This document shows, piece after piece, positions 47,128-58,763 of a stretch of 64,000 nt of DNA (the first letter of the stretch is position 1; every line of letters starts with the position of its first letter). The translations under genes and the position numbers were made by a program. Source of the stretch: an uncultured Clostridia bacterium (lineage in GTDB: Bacteria > Bacillota > Clostridia > TANB77 > CAG-508); assembly GCA_934129895.1 (NCBI GenBank), contig CAKOWY010000001.1:558001-622000 (forward strand), read 5' to 3'. The notes below the pieces were generated by a model, which was not told the origin of the DNA, ran no database searches, and saw nothing but the letters and a program-made list of their open reading frames with translations.

Positions 47128-50100
47128 TTATTTAATATTCAAATCTAATGAATTTGAAATATGATAAATTCCATTTTGATTTGTTACTATATTCTCAAAT
47201 TTGTAATTTCCTTCACTTGTTACTATTAGTGGTATTTTAATACTTGAATATCCTTTTTGTTTAAATATTGATATATAATCTATTGCGTTATTCATTATCC
47301 AGTATTCTTTTGCTGTATCTACATAAGCTAATCTTAATGAATTTGGTAGAGCTATTCTTATCTCTCTTGATTCTATATCATTAAAATTAATTTGTAAATA
47401 TACTACTGAATTTTTTCTCAAATTACCAGTAATTTTTATTGACATATCTTCAACTATATTTTCTGATTCAATATTTTCTAATAATGTTTGATAATAATAT
47501 CTTACAACAATATCTTTGCTATTTGTTTCAAATTTAATATTGTCTAAATCTTTGTTGTTTATTACATAAGTTTTTACTGACATTCCATTTAGTTTTATTG
47601 TTTCATTTATATTTGAAGATATAATAGAAATTTCTTCCTCATTAGAAATATCTACTTCATTATTTTTAAAGAATGACAATATAGCAAATCTTATATATTC
47701 ATCTTCTGGATTACTTTGTATTACTTCATCTATAATCTTACTAGAATTTTCCTTATTTATAAATGTCTCAATTGTTGCAACAATTGATTTATATTCTTCT
47801 TGCTCTTCATCATTTAATTCTATTTGATTATATAATTCTTTTGCATTCTTATAATCTCCTAAAAATTCTAATGATAATACAACAAGTAATTTATTATAAT
47901 TTTCAATATCTTCCTCTTCTTTTAATTGTAATAAATCTGCTAATACTGCTTGTTGTTGTGCTGCTGATACTAAATATTGTTCAAATAAATTGCTATCATC
48001 ATTTATAAATGGATCCATATTTAAGTTTGATATATAATCTTTTGCATAATATTCCACTAATGCTGTTAATACAGTATTTGTATTTCCATTTTCTAAATTT
48101 TTCAAATAAGTTTCTGTTCTGTATTTATACATATCAATATTAACTGCACTATTAGAAGTTCCATAATATTCTGTTCTTATTTTTTGAACTTCATTATATG
48201 CTATTTGTGTATCTAATCTTTCAGTTAAAGTGTTTTCAATAAAATCAATATATTCAACATATTTATCTATATTTTTATTATATATTTCCATTACAATTGG
48301 ATTCTTTGTTGGTGTTATTTCAGGTGTTTCACTAACATTTATTTTTGTATATTTTTTTACCTCTTGAGCAGATTCTATAATATTAACTGTATATCTTATT
48401 GCATCTTCTTGACCATTTCCGCTTCCCTTTATTGTCACATTATATGTTCCATAATCTAATTTTCCGAAATTTACTGTTGCAATAGAATTTGTTGTTCCTT
48501 CTGCTTCTAAAGTTTTGTTTAATTCTTCTATTGTAAATTGATATTTAACATTATATTGTTCAGATGCAATACTTGTTGCATTTAATACTAAATCATCTGT
48601 TGTTTTAACATTTCTTGGTTCTGTTGATTGTATAAAGAAGTCCAATTTAGATGTTATATCTATTTTATCCACTCCAACATAAGCATCTTCATTAGCTGCA
48701 TGAACTGTTACTCTATATGTTGTAACATTATCAGGTAATTTGAATTTTACGTTTGCAACTCCATTTGAATCTGTATATACGGTTTCGAAATATGCTGTAT
48801 CTCCAAAGTTTGCTCTTACATCTTCGCCTCCGCCACCTTCTCCACCTGCTTCTTTATTTATATAGTCAAAATAACTTGAATATGTATATATTGGATATTC
48901 TGGATTTTGATATATTGTTGAAACAATTTCTGTAGAATCTTCTCTTACTGCAAATACTCCCTCATTAACAACACTTATATTTACAAATGTTTTTATTGGT
49001 TTATTATTATTGGTAGTTTTAATAGTTAAATTTACTTCATCTCCAGGCTTATATTCTGTTTTATCTGCACTTATATCTATATCAACTTTTCTTGTTTCTT
49101 CGTTAAAATCGTAATAATATCCTGGCATTCTATAAAATTTACCATTAAAATAATATGCTGATGTTATTTTACATCCAGGGAAATCTTGTTCTGCAAATGT
49201 GTATTCAATTTCATTTTTATCTGTTATTTTTTGTGTTAAAATATCATCTTGAGCTGATATTAATAATAATTTTCCTCCATTTGATATTTCTTGATCTTTT
49301 TTGCCAGCCATACTTTCATATAATGAAAATTTAACTGTATCTCCTATATTAAAACTGCTTATCTCTCCTGCATTTAAGTAATATCTGAATACATTATAAT
49401 AAGTTGAAACATTTCTTTTATATCCTAATCTTCCTAAACTTGAAGCATATTCATAAACATATCCCAATTCAAAATCTTCTGAATATCTTACAATATATTT
49501 TTTAATTTCCATTGGATTTCCGCTTCTATCTTGGAATTTGAATATTAACACATAAGAATAAGTACTTACATCTGTATTATCCTTCATTTTTAGAGAGCTT
49601 GAATCATAAGTCATCTTTCCATCTTCTGTATTTACTTCAGTAATTTTATTTGCATTTTTTGTAACTATATAATTATATACAGGCTCATTTTTCTTTGTGT
49701 ACTTATTAATTTCATATCCTACAATTTGTTTTACTGTTACACTTTCTTCTAAATCAACTTCAACTGTTGTATTATAATTTCCATCATATAATTCTTTCAA
49801 ATCATAACTTGCATTTATTTCTTTATCCTTTAACAACTTATGTAATGTTAATTCATATTTATTTCCAGTATTTTCAACTGATGTATATACATCTCTGAAA
49901 ATTATATATACATTTTTTGAAGTAGAAACATCTGTATATTCTTCTAAATCTCCATTGTATACTTCTATATACATATATCCCATACTATAGTCTTTAACAT
50001 CATCTCTTGATATTTTTACTGAAAAATGTGCAATTCCATTTGCATCTGTTCTTTCTAATAATTCTTGACCTTCTAGTTTTACTACAACCTTTTTATTTGA

Positions 50101-51855
50101 TACTGCAATTCCAGTTATATGTGTAACTTTTACATCAAAATCATAATTTTCATTATTATATACATAATTTTTATTTGCTATAATTTCATAAGAATAATTT
50201 TGAAGTTCATAATTTTCTATTGTTATATATCTTACAGCAATTTCTTTATCTTTATAATACAATATAATTGATGCATATTCTACGTCATAATGATTTAATA
50301 ATTCTATTTTATAATTATAATTTCCGTCTTTTCCAACTTGTATTTTTTGTTTACTTTCTCCATTTAATGATATATAAAATTCATCTTCTAAATCATTTCC
50401 ATATATTATTTTAGGAACAAATCCCCATATATTTATTGTATCTGTACTCTTATATAATGTTCTATCAGTATAAATATATGAATCAGAATAATATAGTTCT
50501 TTATTATAATTGTATACTCCAACAATTAGCTTATTTTCTGTATTACCAATCTTTAAATATTTTATTGTTTCTGTATTGTCTGAAGTAAATTTTGCAATTC
50601 CATCAGAATCTGTTCTTTTAGTTTCATCACCATATTGTACTTTTATATTTGAAGCAATTCCATTTATATCTGCAACCCATACAAGAATACTTTGCTCTGT
50701 GTTTGTAACATAAGCGTTTAAATCATTTATTTGAATTGGACTATTAAATAATTCTGTTCCATTTTGAGTTTTCATTACAGCAACATAATATCCGTTTGAT
50801 AATGTTTTGGTTAATTTTATACTATTCTCACCTTCATTGAAATCTACTTTTTCAAAGCTTGTAGCTTTAGAATAACTATTTGTTTCTATATAATCTATAA
50901 AATCATCTTCTGTTTCAAATTTTCCAATCTCAACATTTGATATTTTTTTATTTCCGTTTTTATAATAATATATAGTTACATTTTCCCTAGAATTAAAAGT
51001 ATTTATCTTATCAATTGAATTTGATATATTATAATATTTTTCTGATTCTCCATAATCATTATTTACTTCAAAAGAAAAACTATAATTATCTTCTAATTCC
51101 TTATCATCTATTTTTAATCCTTTTTTAATTGTTACTGTATATTCTGTTTGATTTTTCAAACCTGAAGTTGGAACAAATCTGTATACTTTTCCTTTTTGTT
51201 GCCATGTTCCTTCAATTTCTGGAACAATTTGAACATAATTTTCAAAATTTTCTATATTTGCATAAGACATCTCAACTTCTATATAAGAACTTGTTGAAAC
51301 TCTATTTGCATTATTCATTGGATATGTATTTGTAACACTTAATTTATTTGATGTTTGATATGCCCAACTATCTTTAGTAATTTTATCTTTTACATATTGT
51401 AATTTTAAAATTGTATTATCTGGAATATTTTGTTTGAATTTTAATTTATATTGACCAGATTTTTCTGTTTTTTCTATTGAATATTCTAGTGCTGGTTCTA
51501 TATATATACTTTTCTTTACACTTTCTATATTTACGTTTTTGTCTGTATATATTATAAACTCTGAATCATAATCCAATACTTGATTTGACATCTTTGTTGG
51601 CTCTATATTTACTATTGATACAATTTGAATTTTTGATGAATTAGTATTTATAAAGTTTAATCCTATAGCAAATACCATTACAAATACTGCAACTAAAGAT
51701 GTAATTGCAATTATTTTTTTATACTTTTTGTTGCTCTTTTTATTTTTCTGTTCTTCTATCGTTTTTTGCATTTTATTCTTAAATTCATCAGAAGGTAGTA
51801 TCTTATTTTCAAATTTTTGCTTTAGCATTTTATCTATTTCATCATTTCTATCCAT
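47128..51855 (-). CDS. Alpha-2-macroglobulin-like membrane protein with anti-sigma-type N-terminus
   Basis: A 1575-aa protein. Residues 1-47 are charged and cytoplasmic (MDRNDEIDKMLKQKFENK), helix 48-68 crosses the membrane, and the rest is extracellular. It has Ig-like domains (about 80-265), an MG2-like domain starting at YTDRTLYKSTDTINIWGFVP near residue 462, and an alpha-2-macroglobulin domain (about 1005-1070) with ANFGDTAYFETVYTD and LPDNVTTYRVTV. A helical region follows where the thioester domain would be; no CxEQ thioester motif is seen. Its start overlaps the ECF sigma gene by 8 bases. The short cytoplasmic segment and helix resemble clostridial anti-sigma factors, so a sensor/anti-sigma role is inferred. 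Confidence 0.85.
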   Translation of the reverse strand: MDRNDEIDKMLKQKFENKILPSDEFKNKMQKTIEEQKNKKSNKKYKKIIAITSLVAVFVMVFAIGLNFINTNSSKIQIVSIVNIEPTKMSNQVLDYDSEFIIYTDKNVNIESVKKSIYIEPALEYSIEKTEKSGQYKLKFKQNIPDNTILKLQYVKDKITKDSWAYQTSNKLSVTNTYPMNNANRVSTSSYIEVEMSYANIENFENYVQIVPEIEGTWQQKGKVYRFVPTSGLKNQTEYTVTIKKGLKIDDKELEDNYSFSFEVNNDYGESEKYYNISNSIDKINTFNSRENVTIYYYKNGNKKISNVEIGKFETEDDFIDYIETNSYSKATSFEKVDFNEGENSIKLTKTLSNGYYVAVMKTQNGTELFNSPIQINDLNAYVTNTEQSILVWVADINGIASNIKVQYGDETKRTDSDGIAKFTSDNTETIKYLKIGNTENKLIVGVYNYNKELYYSDSYIYTDRTLYKSTDTINIWGFVPKIIYGNDLEDEFYISLNGESKQKIQVGKDGNYNYKIELLNHYDVEYASIILYYKDKEIAVRYITIENYELQNYSYEIIANKNYVYNNENYDFDVKVTHITGIAVSNKKVVVKLEGQELLERTDANGIAHFSVKISRDDVKDYSMGYMYIEVYNGDLEEYTDVSTSKNVYIIFRDVYTSVENTGNKYELTLHKLLKDKEINASYDLKELYDGNYNTTVEVDLEESVTVKQIVGYEINKYTKKNEPVYNYIVTKNANKITEVNTEDGKMTYDSSSLKMKDNTDVSTYSYVLIFKFQDRSGNPMEIKKYIVRYSEDFELGYVYEYASSLGRLGYKRNVSTYYNVFRYYLNAGEISSFNIGDTVKFSLYESMAGKKDQEISNGGKLLLISAQDDILTQKITDKNEIEYTFAEQDFPGCKITSAYYFNGKFYRMPGYYYDFNEETRKVDIDISADKTEYKPGDEVNLTIKTTNNNKPIKTFVNISVVNEGVFAVREDSTEIVSTIYQNPEYPIYTYSSYFDYINKEAGGEGGGGEDVRANFGDTAYFETVYTDSNGVANVKFKLPDNVTTYRVTVHAANEDAYVGVDKIDITSKLDFFIQSTEPRNVKTTDDLVLNATSIASEQYNVKYQFTIEELNKTLEAEGTTNSIATVNFGKLDYGTYNVTIKGSGNGQEDAIRYTVNIIESAQEVKKYTKINVSETPEITPTKNPIVMEIYNKNIDKYVEYIDFIENTLTERLDTQIAYNEVQKIRTEYYGTSNSAVNIDMYKYRTETYLKNLENGNTNTVLTALVEYYAKDYISNLNMDPFINDDSNLFEQYLVSAAQQQAVLADLLQLKEEEDIENYNKLLVVLSLEFLGDYKNAKELYNQIELNDEEQEEYKSIVATIETFINKENSSKIIDEVIQSNPEDEYIRFAILSFFKNNEVDISNEEEISIISSNINETIKLNGMSVKTYVINNKDLDNIKFETNSKDIVVRYYYQTLLENIESENIVEDMSIKITGNLRKNSVVYLQINFNDIESREIRIALPNSLRLAYVDTAKEYWIMNNAIDYISIFKQKGYSSIKIPLIVTSEGNYKFENIVTNQNGIYHISNSLDLNIK

Positions 51856-52378
51856 TCAAATCCCCCTTTTCTATATTTTCTTTTAGGAAAATATCTTCTA
51901 ATTTTTTTCTTGCTCTTGATAGTCTTGACTTTATTGTTCCTTCTGGTAATTTTTGAATTTCTGAAATCTCTTTAATGCTAAATTCTTCAAAATAATATAA
52001 TATTACTAATGTACTTAGTTCCTCATCTAATTTTTTTATAGATTGTCTTATACCAAAATCATCATATTTATCATTATAAATCAAATCTGTTTGACTATAA
52101 TTTTCTAAATATATAATTTTTTTGTTTTGTCTGTGAATCTTATTACATTCATTTATTAAAATTCTAATAAGCCATGTTTTGAAGAATTCGGCATGTTTTA
52201 AAGTATGTATTTTTTCGAATACAATTACTGTTGTATTTGAAATTGCATCAGATATTTCTTCTTCTGTTTTTAAAATACTAAATGCAACTCTATACATTGA
52301 TTTCATATTTTCCATTAAAAGATTACCTAGTTCATCTGTGTTTCCACTCTGGGCTTTTTTGATCCTTTCAATATCCAT
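51848..52378 (-). CDS. ECF-type sigma factor
   Basis: A 176-aa sigma-70 family protein with region 2 (MYRVAFSILKTEEEISDAISNT, given in part; then FFKTWLIRILINECNK) and region 4 (LVILYYFEEFSIKEISEIQ, GTIKSRLSRARKKL). It directs RNA polymerase to a small regulon. AAAGGGG lies before the ATG. Its last codons overlap the macroglobulin gene, the usual layout for a sigma and its anti-sigma. An ECF-like promoter lies upstream (52411-52436), which would allow autoregulation. Confidence 0.93.
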   Translation of the reverse strand: MDIERIKKAQSGNTDELGNLLMENMKSMYRVAFSILKTEEEISDAISNTTVIVFEKIHTLKHAEFFKTWLIRILINECNKIHRQNKKIIYLENYSQTDLIYNDKYDDFGIRQSIKKLDEELSTLVILYYFEEFSIKEISEIQKLPEGTIKSRLSRARKKLEDIFLKENIEKGDLNG

Positions 52379-52410
52379 TTTTTCCCCTTTCTATATCTAT
52401 ATACTCTTTA

Positions 52411-52436
52411 GATGTTTTAACAAGTTGATTGGTTCA
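52411..52436 (-). promoter_or_regulatory. Candidate ECF-type autoregulatory promoter
   Basis: Minus-strand TGAACC, 16 bases, CATC, about 33 bases before the sigma gene. The pattern is close to Bacillus ECF promoters (TGAAAC, 16-17 bases, CGTC). No TTGACA/TATAAT alternative is obvious. Confidence 0.45.
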
Positions 52437-52459
52437 CATATTTTTAAAATTTTTAATTT

Positions 52460-52511
52460 AATAAGCTAAAAATTTTTACGTTTCTTCTTGCATAAAAACT
52501 TTTAGCTTATT
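52460..52511. other. Stem-loop between the 84-aa gene and the sigma gene
   Basis: AATAAGCTAAAA / TTTTAGCTTATT, 28-base loop with further A/T pairing inside. T-run on the plus-strand side only. It lies just after the stop of the 84-aa gene, upstream of the ECF promoter. Confidence 0.5.
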
Positions 52512-52513
52512 TT

Positions 52514-52768
52514 TTACGAATTAAATTCGTCTAATATTCCAACTTTATATTCAATATCTTCCATGTGTGGAAAAATTTCTTTTACTCTTTTTAATGTTAG
52601 CATTGTCATCCTAGGTTGTGGATTCTTTGGATCATCTAACAATAATTTTTGAGTATAACAATTTTTTGCCGTTTTAAATAAAACATATCTATTTCTTACA
52701 TAAGTATAGTAAATTTGATATCCATTTTTTAGATCTAACCACATGTCTTCAAATGTATAATTTTCCAC
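52514..52768 (-). CDS. Conserved-looking 84-aa protein downstream of ligA
   Basis: No named family recognised. It is soluble with a high aromatic content (IYYTYVRNRYVLFKTAKN) and a Pro-rich middle (LDDPKNPQPRMTMLTLKRV). It begins 17 bases after the ligA stop, so it is co-transcribed with ligA. Confidence 0.8.
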   Translation of the reverse strand: MENYTFEDMWLDLKNGYQIYYTYVRNRYVLFKTAKNCYTQKLLLDDPKNPQPRMTMLTLKRVKEIFPHMEDIEYKVGILDEFNS

Positions 52769-52784
52769 TAATTATCCTCCTTAA

Positions 52785-54803
<2,019 letters not shown>

Positions 54804-54860
54804 TTATTTTATATGCAATTTCATTATATCAATAAATATAAAAAATTTCTACCTAATTTA

Positions 54861-54898
54861 AAATAAAATAGACTAACAAATTTAAAAATTTGTTAGTC
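54861..54898 (-). terminator. Terminator after the sortase gene
   Basis: Stem GACTAACAAATTT / AAATTTGTTAGTC, perfect 13 bp, then T-rich sequence on the minus strand. Confidence 0.8.
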
Positions 54899-54921
54899 CC
54901 CATTTTTTTATTAACATTATA

Positions 54922-55596
54922 TTAAGAATCTGCTCTTGCTAATATAATTAAACGTGCTTCACTATTGTCTGTACATGTTGATAAAGATATTTCAACTGCT
55001 CCATTTGTATCTCTAGACATATATTCTGCATCTGTTTCAGTAGTTTCATATTTATTATATATTGTATAAACAACTTTCTTTTTAGTTAAATCTGTTATAT
55101 ATATTTTATCTCCTACTTTTAGCTTTTTATTGTTTGAAAAGAAATTTCCATTTCTAAAGTTATGTCCTGCAATACATGTATTACCAGCTTGATTTAATCC
55201 TGGTCCATAAAATTCAACAACAGATGTTTCTAATGCTGATTTTGAATATTCTGATCTAGATAATATTGGACATTTTAAACCAGTTGCTGGAATTTCTATT
55301 GTACCTGCTATTAAATATCCATTATATCTTTCTTCTTTTGGAGTTTGTTCTGTTGAATTATTACCAGTATTTGTATTATCTGGTTCAGTTATATCTATTT
55401 TTTCATCATTATTGTCATCTTTCTTTGGTTCTTGATTGATATTACTATTATTCCATGTATCTGTAAAATCTTCCGCTTCTTTTTTACTATTCATTGAGCT
55501 TACATATTTATATCCCAAAAAAGCTATTATACCTACAATTGCTATTATTACAATTACTAATAATACTGTTAAAAATGTATTATATTTACTATTCAT
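54922..55596 (-). CDS. Sortase (class D/E type)
   Basis: Sortases join surface proteins to the cell wall at LPxTG-like motifs. The 224-aa protein has an N-terminal membrane helix (about 7-29), a low-complexity Asn/Asp/Glu linker (about 40-88), then the catalytic domain with His in AGHNFRNGNFF (near 144), Cys in LSTCTD (near 208) and Arg in ARLIIL. No LPxTG substrate is seen in the window. It is transcribed alone. Confidence 0.92.
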   Translation of the reverse strand: MNSKYNTFLTVLLVIVIIAIVGIIAFLGYKYVSSMNSKKEAEDFTDTWNNSNINQEPKKDDNNDEKIDITEPDNTNTGNNSTEQTPKEERYNGYLIAGTIEIPATGLKCPILSRSEYSKSALETSVVEFYGPGLNQAGNTCIAGHNFRNGNFFSNNKKLKVGDKIYITDLTKKKVVYTIYNKYETTETDAEYMSRDTNGAVEISLSTCTDNSEARLIILARADS

Positions 55597-55708
55597 AATA
55601 ACTCCCCCTCTCTTTCCAGATAAGTCTCATTAAAATTTATACGTTTTTAGCCTTATACATTTATTATATCATATTTTTCAATAAAATGGAATGTTTTATC
55701 GAATATTT

Positions 55709-56056
55709 TTATACTATTTTTTCTCCAAGCTTTTTTCCAGCTAATAGATGAAAATGTAAATGTCCAACTTCTTGTCCTCCGTCTTCGCCACAATTTACAA
55801 TTACTCTATATCCTTTTTCTTTAAATCCTTGTTTTTCAGCAATTTCATTAATAACTTTATATATTTTTGAAATTATTTTTTCATCACCATCTTCCATTGT
55901 AGCAAGTGATGCTATATGTTTCTTTGGTATTACCAACACATGTATTGGAGCTGCTGGATTTATATCCTTAAATGCTAATACATCTTCATCTTCATATACT
56001 TTACTTGATGGAATTTCTCCTTTTATAATTTTGCAAAATAAACAATTCTCGTCCAT
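55709..56056 (-). CDS. HIT family nucleotide hydrolase
   Basis: HIT proteins hydrolyse dinucleotides or AMP derivatives. The 115-aa protein has the N-terminal zinc-type CLFCKIIKGEIPS and the catalytic HLHFHLL triad. I use ATG 56054-56056, because AAGGAGG lies 7 bases upstream. It follows alaS on the same strand. Confidence 0.95.
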   Translation of the reverse strand: MDENCLFCKIIKGEIPSSKVYEDEDVLAFKDINPAAPIHVLVIPKKHIASLATMEDGDEKIISKIYKVINEIAEKQGFKEKGYRVIVNCGEDGGQEVGHLHFHLLAGKKLGEKIV

Positions 56057-56079
56057 TTTTTCCTCCTTATAAATAAAAT

Positions 56080-56104
56080 TTCCCACAATTAAAAATTGTG
56101 GGAT
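56080..56104 (-). terminator. Hairpin between alaS and the HIT gene
   Basis: Stem TCCCACAATT / AATTGTGGGA with a short loop, after the alaS stop; only a weak T-stretch follows on the minus strand (AAATTTTATTT). Confidence 0.55.
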
Positions 56105-56110
56105 TTCGTA

Positions 56111-57865
56111 TTATTCTAATATTGCCTTTATTCTTCTAATCCCTGATGAACTTGACTCTTCTTTCTTTATTTTGAAATGTCCTAATTCTGATGTGTTTGA
56201 TACATGAGGTCCTCCACATAATTCAAGTGAAACATCACCTATTTTATAAACAGATACTATATCACCATATTTTTCAATAAACATTGCTTCTGCTCCCATT
56301 TTTATTGCATCATCTTTTTTCATTTCTATATGTTCTACAGGAATTGCCTCTTTTATCCATTCATTTACTAAATCTTCTGTTTTTTGTTTTTCTTCATCTG
56401 TCATTTTTGCTGGATGTGAGAAGTCAAATCTCATTCTTTCAGCTGTTATATTACTTCCTCTTTGATGTACATGTGAGCCTAATACTTGTTTTAATGCTGC
56501 ATTCAATAAATGTGTTGCTGTATGATATTTTGTTTCCATCTCTCCTGTTGAAGCTAATCCACCTTTAAATTTCTGTTCTGATCCTGCTCTTGACTTTTCT
56601 TGATGTTCTTTAAATAATTTATTAAATCCTTCTTTGTCTATTTTCATTCCGTTTTCAACAGCAAGTTCTTCTGTAACTTCTGGTGGAAATCCATAAGTAT
56701 CATATAATCTAAACACAACTTTACCTGGTACTGTATTTTCACCTTGTTCTTTTACTTGTCCAACTTCTTTTGCAAATTCCTTTTCACCTTTTTCAAGTGT
56801 TTTTATAAATTTGTCTTTTTCTTCTAATATTACTGCCTTTATTATTTCTTTATTTGTTTCAAGAGCTGGATACATTTCTTTTAAATTTTCAATATTTAAG
56901 TCTATTAATGATGATAATTCATCTAATTGTATTTGTAATTTATTTAAGTGTCTTACCATTCTACGAATTAATCTTCTTAAAATATATCCTCTATCAACAT
57001 TACTTGGTCTTCCACCATCACATATTATCATCATACTTGAACGCAAATGCTCTGCAACAACTCTTCTGCTTGCTATATTATCTACTTTTTGTAGCTCAAC
57101 TAATTTTTCCATAACTGGAGCAAATAATTCAGTTTCATAAGGTGTTTCTTTTCCTTGTAACAACATTGTCATTCTTTCTAATCCTAAACCTGTATCAACA
57201 TTATGTTGTTTTAATTTTGAATATTTACCATTTTCGTCTTTATAGAATTCCATAAATACATTGTTCCAAATTTCAACATATTTACCACATCCACATGATG
57301 GATTACATTCTGGTGAACATTTTGGCTTTCCTGTATCATAGAACATTTCTGTATCTGGTCCACAAGGTCCTGTTTCTCCTGCAATCCACCAGTTATCATC
57401 TTTTCCAAAATAATATATTCTTTCTTCAGGAATTCCTGCTTTTTTCCAACATGATGCTGTTACTTCGTCTCTTGCACAATCTTCATCCCCAGCAAAACAT
57501 GTTACTGATAGTTTTTCTACTGGAATTCCTAATTCCTTTGTTAAGAAATCATAGCTCATTTGTATTGACTCTTCTTTAAAATAATCTCCTAATGACCAAT
57601 TTCCTAACATTTCAAAATATGTTAAATGTCTATTGTCTCCAACTTCATCAATATCATTTGTTCTTACACATTTTTGATAATCTGTAAGTCTTGTTCCTGA
57701 TGGGTGTGGTTCTCCCAATAAATATGGTACTAATGGTTGCATTCCAGCTGTTGTAAATAATACTGATGGATCATTTTCAGGTATTAATGGTGCTGATGGT
57801 ATTACAACATGTCCATGATTTTTAAAAAAATTCAAATATTTATTTCTTATTTCTATTGCTTTCAT
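56111..57865 (-). CDS. alaS: Alanyl-tRNA synthetase, short form lacking the C-terminal domain
   Basis: AlaRS charges tRNA-Ala and edits Ser/Gly errors. The 584-aa protein has the class II catalytic core (FTTAGMQPLVPYLLGEPHPS, NRHLTYFEMLGNWSLGDYFK) and the editing domain with HTATH near 452 and CGGPH near 550. It stops just after editing: the C-Ala/DHHA1 domain, present in the usual 870-aa enzyme, is absent. The catalytic domain carries a cysteine-rich insert, PKCSPECNPSCGCGK, possibly a zinc site. A natural stop codon and terminator-like hairpin follow, so it is not truncated by assembly. No T-box was seen upstream. Confidence 0.93.
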   Translation of the reverse strand: MKAIEIRNKYLNFFKNHGHVVIPSAPLIPENDPSVLFTTAGMQPLVPYLLGEPHPSGTRLTDYQKCVRTNDIDEVGDNRHLTYFEMLGNWSLGDYFKEESIQMSYDFLTKELGIPVEKLSVTCFAGDEDCARDEVTASCWKKAGIPEERIYYFGKDDNWWIAGETGPCGPDTEMFYDTGKPKCSPECNPSCGCGKYVEIWNNVFMEFYKDENGKYSKLKQHNVDTGLGLERMTMLLQGKETPYETELFAPVMEKLVELQKVDNIASRRVVAEHLRSSMMIICDGGRPSNVDRGYILRRLIRRMVRHLNKLQIQLDELSSLIDLNIENLKEMYPALETNKEIIKAVILEEKDKFIKTLEKGEKEFAKEVGQVKEQGENTVPGKVVFRLYDTYGFPPEVTEELAVENGMKIDKEGFNKLFKEHQEKSRAGSEQKFKGGLASTGEMETKYHTATHLLNAALKQVLGSHVHQRGSNITAERMRFDFSHPAKMTDEEKQKTEDLVNEWIKEAIPVEHIEMKKDDAIKMGAEAMFIEKYGDIVSVYKIGDVSLELCGGPHVSNTSELGHFKIKKEESSSSGIRRIKAILE

Positions 57866-57934
57866 TTTTATCTCCTATTCTTTTTACAGATTTTATTATA
57901 CTCCAAAACCCTACAAAAATCAACTCTTTTATTA

Positions 57935-58624
57935 CTATATCTTATCTACAGTTTTTAATATACACCATGTTCCATTACTTTCTGGTAAACATTTAAAGGT
58001 CATTTTTTCTTTTGATATTGGATGTTCTATTGTAAGTTCATAAGCCCATAGTGCAATTTGTTTTCCTTGTCCTCTTGTTCCATATTTTTGATCTCCAAAT
58101 ATACTATGTCCTGCATGAGATAATTGTACTCTTATTTGATGATGTCTTCCTGTATGCAAATTTATTCTTACTAATGATAAATTTTTTACTTCATTATATG
58201 CTAGAACTTCATAATCTAGTTTGGCTAATTTTGCATTTTTCTTATCTTTGCTTACAACTTTACTCATATTATTTCTTTCATCTTTATATAAGTAATCTTC
58301 TAATTCTCCACTATTATGTTCAAATTTCCCATCTACAACCGCCAAATATTTTTTCTTAAATATTTTTTCTCTAACTTGATCACTCAATCTTGATGCCGCT
58401 TTAGATGTTTTGGCAAAGACCATAACTCCGCCAACAGGTCTATCTAATCTATGCACTAATCCTAAATAAACATTTCCTGGTTTATTATATTTTTCTTTTA
58501 AGTATTCTTTTATAATAGTAAGCATGTCAATATCTTCTGTTTTATCGGCTTGAGATGGAATATTAGGCTGTTTTTCTACAACAATTATATGATTGTCCTC
58601 ATATATTACATTTAATTTATCCAT
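57935..58624 (-). CDS. RluA-family pseudouridine synthase
   Basis: Modifies uridine in rRNA or tRNA. The 229-aa protein shows VHRLDRPVGG with the catalytic Asp and LHTGRHHQIRVQLSH. The ATG at 58622-58624 has AGGAAAG upstream and is preferred over a frame starting 18 codons earlier. There is no S4 domain, so it is closer to the RluA/TruC group than to RluD. Target site unknown. Confidence 0.93.
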   Translation of the reverse strand: MDKLNVIYEDNHIIVVEKQPNIPSQADKTEDIDMLTIIKEYLKEKYNKPGNVYLGLVHRLDRPVGGVMVFAKTSKAASRLSDQVREKIFKKKYLAVVDGKFEHNSGELEDYLYKDERNNMSKVVSKDKKNAKLAKLDYEVLAYNEVKNLSLVRINLHTGRHHQIRVQLSHAGHSIFGDQKYGTRGQGKQIALWAYELTIEHPISKEKMTFKCLPESNGTWCILKTVDKI

Positions 58625-58763
58625 ATTCACTTTCCTCTCTTTCCTAATATTAATTGGAAAAAAATCAAATTTTGGCAAGTCAAATTTTATTTAAAAGGCA
58701 ATGACACTTATGTGATGTACATAACCACATTCTAAATGATTTTTAACACAGTCAAAATTATAA

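Noticed and set aside
57866..57934. T-box leader for alaS
   Set aside because: The gap is only 69 bases and shows no T-box bulge, specifier stem or terminator.
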